DNA of 40,126 bases from Elusimicrobiota bacterium (GTDB taxonomy: Bacteria; Elusimicrobiota; Elusimicrobia; UBA1565; UBA9628), in the NCBI GenBank assembly GCA_027452025.1, contig DAIDHI010000002.1:1-40126 (forward strand). Direction: 5' to 3'. The stretch's first letter is position 1. Each line of letters begins with the position of its first letter. Under the pieces are notes generated by a model. The model saw only the letters and a list, made by a program, of their open reading frames with translations, had not been told where the DNA came from and did no database searches. Made by a program: the position numbers and the translations under genes. Positions 31,596-40,077 of the stretch are shown piece after piece.

Positions 31596-32519
31596 TTACC
31601 GCGATTTTACGAGGTGCTGGACGAAGCGGTCGCCGATGTAGCGCGGGACCCAGATCAGGTGGAGGATCGCCGTGTAATGGCCGAAGGGCACCCAGAGCTG
31701 GCGGGCCTTGGGGAAGGCCTTCTTGAGCGCGCGGGCGTTGGAGGCCGGAATGACCGTGTCGGACATGGCGTTGATGAGCAGGGCGGGCTTGTCCGCGTTT
31801 TGCGCGGCGTAGTCCAGGGAATCCAGGCCCTTCCAGAGCGCGCGCAGCTTCGCCGGCGTGGTGCCGAGCTTCGCCACGAAGGCCCCCGTCATGGAGCTTT
31901 TCATCACCAGGCTCGGGAAGTCGGCGCCGCCCAGAAGAAAGACGGCGTAGCGCAGGCGCGCGTCGACGGAGTAGACGACGGAGCCGACAAGAGCGCCGAG
32001 GCTGACGCCGAAGACGCCCAGGCGCGTCCGGTCGATCTCCGGCTGGCGGCAGAGCCAGTCGATGGCCCGCCGGGCGTCGAGCGCCGATTGCCGGAAGTTG
32101 AAGGCCAGGACCTGCGGATTGCGGGCGAGAAAGACCGAGCCGCTGGGAATAAGCGCGCTCGGCCGGCGATGGAACTGGTAGGGCATCTCCAGCCACAGCA
32201 CGGCCAGCCCGTCCTCGCGGAAGCGGTTGATGAACCGGCTTTCGATCCAGATGTTGGGCGCCGCCATGACGGGCAGCACGAGCACGGCGGCGAAGGGCCC
32301 GGGGCCCGGCGGCAGCAGCAGGTGTCCCCAGACCGTGTCGTCGGGCTTGAAGGGGCTCTTGAGGACGGACGGAAAGCGCACGAGGTACTCGCGCCCGGAG
32401 CGGTCCTGCTTGACGAGCTCGACGCGCGCGGCAAACGGCTTGCGCGCATAGTCGAGCGGCCCGGCGAGGGCGGGCGCGGCGAGCGCCAGCGCCAGGACGG
32501 CCGCGCCGACGCGCCGCAT
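31596..32519 (-). CDS. Secreted alpha/beta hydrolase
   Basis: 307 residues. Signal peptide (MRRVGAAVLALALAAPALAG). Alpha/beta-hydrolase elements: nucleophile in GVFGVSLGALVGS, acid in NAMSDTVIPAS, and His in PFGHYTAIL. Resembles Abhydrolase_18-type or dienelactone-hydrolase-like proteins. Substrate unknown. Start overlaps the porin stop as TGATG, so the two are co-expressed. Confidence 0.8.
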   Translation of the reverse strand: MRRVGAAVLALALAAPALAGPLDYARKPFAARVELVKQDRSGREYLVRFPSVLKSPFKPDDTVWGHLLLPPGPGPFAAVLVLPVMAAPNIWIESRFINRFREDGLAVLWLEMPYQFHRRPSALIPSGSVFLARNPQVLAFNFRQSALDARRAIDWLCRQPEIDRTRLGVFGVSLGALVGSVVYSVDARLRYAVFLLGGADFPSLVMKSSMTGAFVAKLGTTPAKLRALWKGLDSLDYAAQNADKPALLINAMSDTVIPASNARALKKAFPKARQLWVPFGHYTAILHLIWVPRYIGDRFVQHLVKSR

Positions 32520-34120
32520 CAGAACCCCATGACGAGCGAGAGCGCCGTCTGGTAGATGTCGACGTTTCCCAGCGGCACGCCCGTAGCCGTGGGGACGAAG
32601 GCCTCCGTGGTCGCTTGCCCCATCACCCAATAAGAATACTCCAACTTGAGGAGAAAATGGTCGGTCAACTGGTAATTGAGGGCGGCCGTGTATTTATCCA
32701 TCTCCGTCGTGACCCGGCCCGCGGTGGGCGAGAAGTAGTTGACGGAGGTATAGTCCGTCCCGTCGACGGTCTGGTTGACCTCGAGGTTGAGATTCGGCCC
32801 TCGCCGCCACTCCTGGTTGAAGACGAGCACGCCCGTCAGCCGCTCGCCGATGGGCGGCGTGCGCATGATCGGGAAGGAGGCCTGGACGAAGTAGCCGCGG
32901 TTGATCTCGAAGTCCTTTTGCTGGGTGACGCCCGAGCACGTAGTATTGCCCGGCGGGCAGGGGTTGACGGCGGACTCGAGAGGGGCCAGAAACTCGTTGG
33001 TCTCCCACATGTACTCGCCCGAGAAGTTGAAGCCCAGGTAGTCGAAGCTCCAGTCCAAGCCGTAGATCTGGTAGTTGAGGTTGGTCTCCAGGTCATAGGC
33101 GCCCGTCGTGCCCGACAGCCCCACGGTCACGCCCTTGAGGTCGGAGGCGCCCTCCGGGATGGGCCAGGGGAAGCGCACGTCGCCCAGGCTGTAGACCAGC
33201 CGCCCGCCGATGGATTTGGCGTTGTTGTTGTCGGCGAGATTGTTGTCCTGGTGGCCCCAGTCGATGTTGGTGCCGCCCCCGCCCACGCCCGGCACGCCCA
33301 GGAAGTTCGTGTCGGGGAACGTCCGCACGCGGTTGGGATCCTCGCCCATGCCGTTGACGACGTAGAGCGTGATCTCCTCGGGCACCCAGACGTCGTCCAG
33401 GGGCGGATAATAGCTGACCCGCCCGCCGACGTCGGTGTAACCCGCCGTCATCGGCGGGCGCGGCGAGTTGGCGCGCACCACGAGGTCCAGGCTGTCGGGC
33501 GAGGCGTAGAGCAGCGGGCGCGTCACGGTCAGGAATTGGTCGGGCTTGTAGAGCTCGTTGTAGCGCCCGAAGGGCAGGACGAACTTGCCGAACTGGAAGT
33601 TCCAATCCTCGATGCGGCGGTAGCTGAAATTGAGCTGGTTGAGCAGGATCTGGCCGTTGTCCGACGTGGGCATGTTCCACTCGAACTGCACCGGCACGCC
33701 GTCGATGAAGGGCCCGTCGACGCCGAAATACATGTCGGCCAGATAGACTTCGTTCTGGATTTGGGTCTCGAAGCCGGGCTTGCGCGGCCCGAGGTTGCGC
33801 CAGTTGAGCGAGGCCGTGCCCTCGAAGTGCAGGCGCTGCAAGCGCTGCGCGAAGTCCGACTCCTCCTCGTCCGGCCTCCAGAAAGAGCCGTAGCGGTAGA
33901 CCGGCTCTTGATAGGGCGGCGGGTAGGCGACGACCGGCAGGCCGGTGCTCAGCGCGACCCAGTTGGCCGCCGGCGAGGAGACGGCCGCGACCAGGAGCAA
34001 CGCCGCGGCGCCCAGCGTTGATTGACACGAAATGGCAAAAGAGTTAATATCATCGCGTCGCACGATTTCGAAGATCGTATTCTTTTTCAAGGGGGAACTC
34101 AAACGAATGTCCCACGTCAT
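32519..34120 (-). CDS. Porin-like outer-membrane beta-barrel protein
   Basis: Up to 533 residues. A hydrophobic signal-like stretch (LGAAALLLVAAVSSPAANW) starts at about residue 36. Beta-barrel features dominate the rest: alternating aromatic strands, FEWNMPTSDNGQ, FGKFVLPFGRYNEL (typical of phosphate/OprP-type porins) and a C-terminal Phe (ALSLVMGF). The start is unresolved. ATG 34120 gives a long N-terminus before the signal and overlaps the divergent ferredoxin gene's 5' end; in-frame TTG 34090 or an unusual ATT start nearer the signal are options. Co-transcribed with the hydrolase. Confidence 0.8.
   Translation of the reverse strand: MTWDIRLSSPLKKNTIFEIVRRDDINSFAISCQSTLGAAALLLVAAVSSPAANWVALSTGLPVVAYPPPYQEPVYRYGSFWRPDEEESDFAQRLQRLHFEGTASLNWRNLGPRKPGFETQIQNEVYLADMYFGVDGPFIDGVPVQFEWNMPTSDNGQILLNQLNFSYRRIEDWNFQFGKFVLPFGRYNELYKPDQFLTVTRPLLYASPDSLDLVVRANSPRPPMTAGYTDVGGRVSYYPPLDDVWVPEEITLYVVNGMGEDPNRVRTFPDTNFLGVPGVGGGGTNIDWGHQDNNLADNNNAKSIGGRLVYSLGDVRFPWPIPEGASDLKGVTVGLSGTTGAYDLETNLNYQIYGLDWSFDYLGFNFSGEYMWETNEFLAPLESAVNPCPPGNTTCSGVTQQKDFEINRGYFVQASFPIMRTPPIGERLTGVLVFNQEWRRGPNLNLEVNQTVDGTDYTSVNYFSPTAGRVTTEMDKYTAALNYQLTDHFLLKLEYSYWVMGQATTEAFVPTATGVPLGNVDIYQTALSLVMGF
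34022..34050 (+). promoter_or_regulatory. Promoter TTGACA-17-TAATAT for the ferredoxin gene
   Basis: Consensus -35 TTGACA (34022-34027) with a 17-bp spacer and -10 TAATAT (34045-34050). Predicted start near 34057, giving a leader of about 50 nt with a GGGGGAA ribosome binding site. Confidence 0.75.
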
Positions 34121-34421
34121 CGGTGAAGGGTGCCTCGGCGAAGTCTACGCCGCCTGCGTCGACGTCTGCCCCGTGGAGTGCATCCATCCTGGCGATTATC
34201 AAGGCCAGCCTTTCATGATCATCGACCCCGAGGTCTGCATCGACTGCGGCGTCTGCCTGCCCGAGTGCCCGATCGGAGCCATCGTCGGGTCCGTCGACGA
34301 GTCTCCCGACTGGGCCAAGATCAACGCGGAGCTGACGCCCACGTTCAAGGGCAATCCGAAGGTCACCCCCCGTCCGCCAAACGATCCGCCGCGCAAGCCG
34401 ACCAACAAGCTCGTCAAGTAG
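34107..34421 (+). CDS. FdxA-type ferredoxin
   Basis: 104 residues. First cluster set C-x7-C-x3-C-P (CLGEVYAACVDVCPVECIH), second set CIDCGVCLPECPIGAI. This is the ferredoxin family with one [3Fe-4S] and one [4Fe-4S] centre or two [4Fe-4S]; the first set is the seven-iron type. The C-terminal tail is Pro/Lys-rich. Cytoplasmic electron carrier. ATG chosen for its ribosome binding site and the usual MSHVIGE start. Confidence 0.9.
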   Translation: MSHVIGEGCLGEVYAACVDVCPVECIHPGDYQGQPFMIIDPEVCIDCGVCLPECPIGAIVGSVDESPDWAKINAELTPTFKGNPKVTPRPPNDPPRKPTNKLVK

Positions 34422-34434
34422 CGGTCGACGTCGC

Positions 34435-35499
34435 TTGAAAGAGCCAGCCTTCTTTTCGAGAGGGCTGGCTTTTTTGCGCCCGGCCGCGCTCGCGCTGGCC
34501 CTCGGCGGCTGCGCGGGCCTTCCGCGCCGCCCCGTCGCCCCGGCGCTCGTCCCCTCGGCGATCGAAGTGGACCGCTCCGCGCTGCCGGCGCTGACCGCCG
34601 AGCTGCGCTCCAAGGTCAAGGACCTGGGCCTCGACGGCTTCTTGTCCCCGCGGCGCGAGCGGGTGTCGCGCGCCCTCGTGCTGCTGCCGCAAGACCGGGC
34701 CAAGCCCGGCGTGATCAGCTTCCAGCTCGAGGACGGCCCCGACGCGGGGGTCTATCAATGTGAAGCGCTGGGGCGAGGACTGACCTCAGGGCAGCCTCGG
34801 CGCGGCTGGCGGCGAGGCGAGATCGACGGCAAGACCGTGTATTACGCGCCGATGCGCGACAAGGACGGCGCGACGCCCGTCGGCATCTACGACGCGCGCG
34901 TGATCTCGACTGGCGCCTACGAGCTCGCCGCGCTCGATTCGCCTCAAGGGCTCGAGGACGAGCCGACGCTGGCCGCGGAGATCTCGGCCTCCCGCGCCGC
35001 CCCTAAGCCGCATTTTTCCGCGGTCTGGGCCTCCTGGTATCCCAGGAACTGGAGCACGCAGCCCATCGACCTGATCTGGGCGCGCGAATATCAACGCTAC
35101 TCCCAGGGCGCGCGCTTTCCGTTCTTCGAGCGGCGGCCCGAGCCTCGAGACGGCGCCGGCCGCGCCCTCGAGGCCGCGCAGCTGGCCCACGACCCGCGCT
35201 ACTACTTCGGCCCCTACGGCCGCAGCGGCCTGGCCAACCACACCGACCGCTGGGACGAGCCGCGGCGCCGAGGCGATCCGCGCTACGCCGCTCGGCCGGA
35301 GCTGGCCGATTTCCGCTGGCGAAACACCGACGGCTGCCTCAAGGTCCGGCCCGACTGCCTGGCCCTCCTCGACGAATGGGTCCGCGAGCAGGCGCGCAAG
35401 GGCCGCCGGGCGCAATACGAAGTGATCCAATCGAGCCTGCTCGACCGGGTGCCGGACCTCCGCGACCCGACTGCGGCCGCGCAAGCGAGGCGGCCGTGA
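34435..35499 (+). CDS. L,D-transpeptidase-like lipoprotein
   Basis: 354 residues from TTG 34435. Lipobox LGGC at about residue 26, after a hydrophobic stretch. The C-terminal domain carries NHTDRW and RNTDGCLKVRPDCL (Cys about 301), the pattern of YkuD catalytic domains (His, then xHGCxR-like), with His replaced by Thr-Asp. It may act on peptidoglycan cross-links in the periplasm. Alternative TTG 34474 sits inside the U tract of the terminator and leaves only 10 residues before the lipobox Cys. First gene of a cell-wall operon. Confidence 0.75.
   Translation: MKEPAFFSRGLAFLRPAALALALGGCAGLPRRPVAPALVPSAIEVDRSALPALTAELRSKVKDLGLDGFLSPRRERVSRALVLLPQDRAKPGVISFQLEDGPDAGVYQCEALGRGLTSGQPRRGWRRGEIDGKTVYYAPMRDKDGATPVGIYDARVISTGAYELAALDSPQGLEDEPTLAAEISASRAAPKPHFSAVWASWYPRNWSTQPIDLIWAREYQRYSQGARFPFFERRPEPRDGAGRALEAAQLAHDPRYYFGPYGRSGLANHTDRWDEPRRRGDPRYAARPELADFRWRNTDGCLKVRPDCLALLDEWVREQARKGRRAQYEVIQSSLLDRVPDLRDPTAAAQARRP
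34442..34475 (+). terminator. Intrinsic terminator after the ferredoxin gene
   Basis: Stem AGCCAGCC (34442-34449) with GGCTGGCT (34463-34470), extended inward by further pairs, then TTTTT (34471-34475). The stem and U tract lie within the N-terminal coding region of the next gene. Confidence 0.85.
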
Positions 35500-37376
35500 C
35501 GATCGTCCACCGCACGCCTCTCGACGTCGCGCGCCACGAGCTCCAGGGCGCGACGCGCCTGCCCTTCGAGCGCGGGCTGCTGCGCACGACGGGGTCGAGC
35601 GCCGTCGTCACTTCCCCGGAGATCGAGGCGTCCGGTCCTTTCGACCGCCTGGTCGGCTCGTGGAACGCGGATGTGCCGGACGGGGCCATGCTCGAGATGC
35701 AGGCGCAAGTCCGATTAGAATCCGGCTGGTCGGACTGGCTCAATCTCGGCAGCGCCAAGGGTTCGGCGTTCCATTCGGCCCCTGCTCAGGAAACGCCGCA
35801 GGCCTTCGTCGATGTGGACACGCTCGCGACGCGCAAGCCCGCCGCGGCCTTGCGCTACCGCTTCCTCCTGTCGGCGCCGCGGCGGCCGATCGTCCTGCGG
35901 CTGGCCGCGGTCTCCGTCTCCGGCGCCGCCCCGCCGGCCGCGGCGCCTTTCCGCCAAGGCCCTTGGGTGCGCGAGTTAAGGGTCGCCCCGCGCTCGCAGC
36001 GGGAGGAGCAGGAGCGCTACAAGAACGACGTCTGCAGCCCCACGTCCCTGGCGATGGTCATGGACTTCTGGGGCCGGCGCCTCGAGACAGCCGCCGTGGC
36101 CGAGGCCGTGCGCGACCGCCAGACGCGCATCTTCGGGCACTGGCCCTTCAACGCCGCCTTCGCCGGCCAGAAGGGGCTCGAGGCCTACGTCTCGTATCTC
36201 TCGGGCTTCGAGGAACTACAGGATCAAATCGCCCGAGGCCGGCCCGTCGTGGCCAGCCTCACCTTCAGGCTCGGCGAGCTCGAAGGGTCGCCTTTGCGGC
36301 GCACCCATGGCCACCTCGTCGTGGTGGCCGGCTTTACCCCGCGCGGGGACGTGATCGTCTACGATCCGGCCGCGCCCGACCGCCGGGGCGTGCGCCGCAT
36401 CTACGACCGGCAGGAGTTCCACCGGGCCTGGATGGTCAATAAGCGCGGCGTCGCCTATCTCGTCGGCCCGCTGGCCGGGCGGCGGGCGCTCGTCGGCTCG
36501 GCCGTCACCGACCTCATGGCCCGGCCGCGGTCGGTCAAGAAGGCGGAGCTTCACGACGCCGACCATCTTTCGCAGCTGCTCTACGGCGAGTCCGTGACGA
36601 TCCAGCAGGCGAAGGGCGACTGGGCCCGGGTGCTGGCCGACGAGCAGCCGGCGTGGGCGGGCGGGCGCTGGCAAGGCTACCCGGGCTGGGTGCGCGCCGA
36701 GGACCTGGTCTGCGAGGACCCGCCGCGGCGCGGCGTCAACGCCGTCGTGCGCACGCGGCAGGCGCTGCTGCAGCGCGGCCGCGACATGCTCGTGCTCTCC
36801 GTCGGCACGCGCCTGCAGCGCTTTTCGCAGGACAAGGGGGTCTCGATCGTGCGCCTGCTGGGCGGCGCATGCGCCGAGATCGCCTCCGACTCGCTCTATC
36901 CCCTGCCGGCCGCCGCCACCGCGCAAAGCCGCGCCGAGATCGTCAAGACCGCGGAGCTCTTCCTGGGCACCAGCTATTACTGGGGCGGCCGCTCCGGCGT
37001 CCAGGCCGACCCGTCCATCGGCGTCGACTGCTCCGGACTCGTCGACCTCGCCTACCGCGTCCATGGCGCGGACCTGCCCCGCGATTCGCAAGACCAGAGG
37101 CGCATGAGCCGGCCGATCCGGCGCTCGGAGCTGCGGCCCGCCGACCTCGTGTTCCTGACCGAGCCGGGCTTTCCGGCGCGAATCAGCCATGTCATGATCT
37201 ACACCGGCGGCGACGGGCTCATCGAGAGCCGCAAGTCCTCGGGACGCGTCCTGCGCTCTTCCTTTAAAGAGCGCTTCGGCCTGCCCCTGGCCAAGATCCG
37301 CTCGGGCGGCTGGGTGCTGGACCATTCTTATGGCGCGCCGCGGCGCCGGCGCATCTACTTCGGCACTTATTTTTGA
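35496..37376 (+). CDS. C39-like peptidase, SH3 and NlpC/P60 multidomain protein
   Basis: 626 residues from GTG (GTGA overlap). A beta-rich N-terminal domain (1-165). A C39-like domain: Cys180 in NDVCSPTSLAMVMDFWG, His273 in THGHLVVVAGF, Asp290 in VIVYDP. An SH3-like section (about 375-430, GYPGWVRAEDL). Then NlpC/P60: Cys512 in GVDCSGLVDLAYRVHG and His565 in ISHVMIY. Two cysteine-peptidase domains in one chain. No signal peptide is seen, which is odd for a wall enzyme. Likely cleaves peptidoglycan stem peptides. Confidence 0.85.
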   Translation: MTIVHRTPLDVARHELQGATRLPFERGLLRTTGSSAVVTSPEIEASGPFDRLVGSWNADVPDGAMLEMQAQVRLESGWSDWLNLGSAKGSAFHSAPAQETPQAFVDVDTLATRKPAAALRYRFLLSAPRRPIVLRLAAVSVSGAAPPAAAPFRQGPWVRELRVAPRSQREEQERYKNDVCSPTSLAMVMDFWGRRLETAAVAEAVRDRQTRIFGHWPFNAAFAGQKGLEAYVSYLSGFEELQDQIARGRPVVASLTFRLGELEGSPLRRTHGHLVVVAGFTPRGDVIVYDPAAPDRRGVRRIYDRQEFHRAWMVNKRGVAYLVGPLAGRRALVGSAVTDLMARPRSVKKAELHDADHLSQLLYGESVTIQQAKGDWARVLADEQPAWAGGRWQGYPGWVRAEDLVCEDPPRRGVNAVVRTRQALLQRGRDMLVLSVGTRLQRFSQDKGVSIVRLLGGACAEIASDSLYPLPAAATAQSRAEIVKTAELFLGTSYYWGGRSGVQADPSIGVDCSGLVDLAYRVHGADLPRDSQDQRRMSRPIRRSELRPADLVFLTEPGFPARISHVMIYTGGDGLIESRKSSGRVLRSSFKERFGLPLAKIRSGGWVLDHSYGAPRRRRIYFGTYF

Positions 37377-37378
37377 GC

Positions 37379-37384
37379 TAGAAT
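37379..37384 (+). promoter_or_regulatory. -10-like TAGAAT, 8 nt before the amidase start
   Basis: TAGAAT then AGGCGCGG and ATG at 37393. No proper -35; weak. Could add a second start site inside the operon. Confidence 0.25.
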
Positions 37385-37392
37385 AGGCGCGG

Positions 37393-39204
37393 ATGATCTG
37401 GTCTGTGATCCTCGCGGCGGCCGTCGCGCCCGCCTCGGCGAACAATTTTCCCGTCGTCGACCGCGGCACCGCCCCGATCTCGGTGATGTTCCCGGGCGAG
37501 CGCGACGTCATCCCCCCGACCGACGCCGAGTGGATCAACGGCTCCGTCCGCCAGCCCGCGAGGCTCTTCCGCATCAACGGCGACACGGTCTCGGTCTACC
37601 GCACCGGCGCGTTCCTCGCCTGGCTCCCCGTCTCGCCCGGGACCTTCACCTTCCACTGCGACCTCACCCTCAAAAACGGCACGACCTACTCCTACGAGCG
37701 CACGGTCCTCGTCGAGCCCTTCCCCGTCCCTCTGCCGGCCAAGCCGGTCTCGCTCGACGAGAGCTCTCTGTCGCCCAAGCAGGACCTGGAGCTGCGGCCG
37801 GGCGACTGGCTGGTGGTGCGCGCCAAGGCCAGCCCGGGCGCGACGGTCAAGTTCCGGCTGCCCAAGCATTCCTGGATGCCGATGCGGCCCTACAACCCCG
37901 GCCTGGGCCTCTATGAGGGCGGCTACCTCGTCGAGCCGGGAGACGAGCTCGACGCCTCGCCCGTGGAGTTCCGCGCCGGCTCGGCCTCGGGCAAGAGCCG
38001 CGGAAAGGTTTCGCTGCGCTCGGGCCCGCCGCCCGTGGCCGTCTTCCACCCCTCGGGCAGCCCGGACCTCAAGAGCGCCTTCGAGCAAGGCGAGCTCTTC
38101 CCCGCCCTGCCCGGCACCCGCTTTCTGACCGCCGGCTTCGACGGCTCCGAGACCAAGCTGGCCCTTTCCGGCGGCCAGACGGCCTGGACTCCCACCGGCA
38201 ACCTCCAGTTCATGCCCGAGGGCTCGGCTCCTCCTCACGCGATCAGCGACACCATCTCGGTCAAGCCCGGCGAGGGCGACGTGACCGTCGTCCATTTCTC
38301 GCTGACCGACCGCGTCCCCTTCGAGATCCAGGAGTCCGACGACCTCACCTCCCTCGTCGTGCGCTTCCACTACACCGACAACCACACCAACTGGATCGTC
38401 TACGACTCCAAGGACGACTTCGTCTCCCAAGCCCGCCTGCGCCAGCAGAGCCGCGACCTGCTCGAAGTCGAGATCAAGCTTCGGCCCGGGCAAAAGCTGT
38501 GGGGCTACGAGGCGGTCTGGGACGGCGCGGGCCTGCGCCTCGAGCTGCGGCATCCGCCTTATATCGCCAAGCGCGTCTTCTCGGGCCTGACGATCTTCCT
38601 CGATCCCGGCCACATGCCCTCGGCTCCGGGCGCGGTCGGTCCGCTCGGCACCAAGGAGATGGACGTCAACTACGCCCTCGCGCTGGAGACCCGCAAGCTC
38701 CTCCAAAAAGAAGGCGCCAAGGTGGTGATGAGCCGCGCCAACGAGGACGACGAGGTGGGGCTCACGGCCCGCCCGAAGATGGCCTGGGACCGCCGCGCCG
38801 ACGTCTTCGTTAGCATCCACAACAACAACCTCCCGGGCGAGGTCGACCCGTTCAAGCAGCCGCACGGCTACTCGATCTTCTATTTCCAGCCGCAGAGCCT
38901 GGCGCTGGCCCGCGACGTCTACGCGGCCTACCAGAAGCTAGTGCCGCTGCCGGGCGAGCAGCTGCGCTACGGGAACCTCCTCGTCGCCCGACAGACGGCC
39001 ATGCCGGCGATCCTGACCGAGTCGGCCTACATGACCTACCCCGACCAGGAAGCCATGCTGCTGACGGCCTCCTTCCGCCATGAGGTGGCCTCGGCCATCG
39101 TCGCCGGACTGCGCTCGTTTTTGCAAGCCGAGCGCGCTCGCCAGAAATCCCGCGGCCTGATCGCCGCCGCCAAACCCCCCAAGCGCCGCGGGCGTCGGCG
39201 ATGA
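37393..39204 (+). CDS. N-acetylmuramoyl-L-alanine amidase (Amidase_3)
   Basis: 603 residues. Signal peptide (MIWSVILAAAVAPASA). A large N-terminal region (about 20-390) of beta-rich repeats of unknown role, then the zinc amidase domain: His407 in FLDPGHMPSAPG, Glu422 in KEMDVNY, His476 in SIHNNN, Glu543 in TESAYM. All zinc ligands and the catalytic Glu are present. Cleaves the bond between MurNAc and L-Ala. Follows the C39/NlpC gene by 16 bases and overlaps the next gene. Confidence 0.9.
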   Translation: MIWSVILAAAVAPASANNFPVVDRGTAPISVMFPGERDVIPPTDAEWINGSVRQPARLFRINGDTVSVYRTGAFLAWLPVSPGTFTFHCDLTLKNGTTYSYERTVLVEPFPVPLPAKPVSLDESSLSPKQDLELRPGDWLVVRAKASPGATVKFRLPKHSWMPMRPYNPGLGLYEGGYLVEPGDELDASPVEFRAGSASGKSRGKVSLRSGPPPVAVFHPSGSPDLKSAFEQGELFPALPGTRFLTAGFDGSETKLALSGGQTAWTPTGNLQFMPEGSAPPHAISDTISVKPGEGDVTVVHFSLTDRVPFEIQESDDLTSLVVRFHYTDNHTNWIVYDSKDDFVSQARLRQQSRDLLEVEIKLRPGQKLWGYEAVWDGAGLRLELRHPPYIAKRVFSGLTIFLDPGHMPSAPGAVGPLGTKEMDVNYALALETRKLLQKEGAKVVMSRANEDDEVGLTARPKMAWDRRADVFVSIHNNNLPGEVDPFKQPHGYSIFYFQPQSLALARDVYAAYQKLVPLPGEQLRYGNLLVARQTAMPAILTESAYMTYPDQEAMLLTASFRHEVASAIVAGLRSFLQAERARQKSRGLIAAAKPPKRRGRRR

Positions 39205-40067
39205 GCGAGCCTCTCGCCGCGCTGCTGGACGTCGTGCGGCTGGCGGCCGAGTTGCGGGAAGGCGACGCCGCGCAGGCCTGGCCGCGGGTCGTCGAAAAGC
39301 TCTCCGCGGCGCTCGGCGCCGAGGCCGCCACCTACTACGCCTACGCGCCGGACAAGAAGCACCTCCTGCCCCGCTACGCCATCGGCCCCAACGCCGCCGA
39401 CTTGAAAGACACCCCCGTCGACGTGCGCACGGGCCTGTGCGGCTGGGTCGCGACGCACCGCGAGCCGCTGATCGTCGAGGACGCCTACAAGGACCCCCGC
39501 TTCCTGCGCGAGGTCGACGACGTCACCGGATTCAAGACCCGCTCCATGCTCGTCGTGCCTATTCTGGACCGTCTGGAGCTTTCCGGCGTCGTGCAGCTCA
39601 TCAACAAGACCTCCGGCCCTTTCACGCAAGGCGACTTGAGCCTCGCCGAGGCCGCCTGCCGCGTCGTGATGACCTCGCTTCGGGCCGCGCGCCTGGAGGC
39701 CGCCGTCGAGAAGGTCAGCGCCAGAAACGCGAGCATCCTCGAGAATCTCACCGGAGGCTTCATGGCAGTCGACCTCCACGGCCGCCTGATCCTGTGCAAC
39801 CCCGCGGCAAAGCGCATCCTGGGCCTGTCCGAGCCGCTCAAGCTCAACGTCTCGCTCGACCAGGTCCTCGTCCATCTGCCGCGCTTGGCCGACATCCTGA
39901 TGGAGACGCTCGCCAGCCGCAAGACCGTGCGCCGCCAGGAGCTGACCTGGAGCCACAAGGGCCAGGAGCGAACGCTCGGCTACAGCACGATCCTGATCCA
40001 GGACCCGCGCGGAGAAATGACCGGCGCGGGCATCACGTTCCAAGACATCACGCCCGCCGGGCGTTAG
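39201..40067 (+). CDS. GAF-PAS sensory protein
   Basis: 288 residues. A GAF domain (about 30-165, with GLCGWVATHREPLIVED and FKTRSMLVVPI) followed by a helix and a PAS domain (about 180-285, ILENLTGGFMAVDLHGRLIL and CNPAAKRILGL). No kinase or output domain is present, so it is a partner-dependent sensor. ATGA overlap with the amidase gene implies coupled translation, tying it to the wall operon. Confidence 0.85.
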   Translation: MSEPLAALLDVVRLAAELREGDAAQAWPRVVEKLSAALGAEAATYYAYAPDKKHLLPRYAIGPNAADLKDTPVDVRTGLCGWVATHREPLIVEDAYKDPRFLREVDDVTGFKTRSMLVVPILDRLELSGVVQLINKTSGPFTQGDLSLAEAACRVVMTSLRAARLEAAVEKVSARNASILENLTGGFMAVDLHGRLILCNPAAKRILGLSEPLKLNVSLDQVLVHLPRLADILMETLASRKTVRRQELTWSHKGQERTLGYSTILIQDPRGEMTGAGITFQDITPAGR

Positions 40068-40077
40068 GAGGACTTCC

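Noticed and set aside
37378-38865. Long leftward frame opposite the amidase gene
   Set aside because: No start signals and no family; the other strand has a complete amidase domain.
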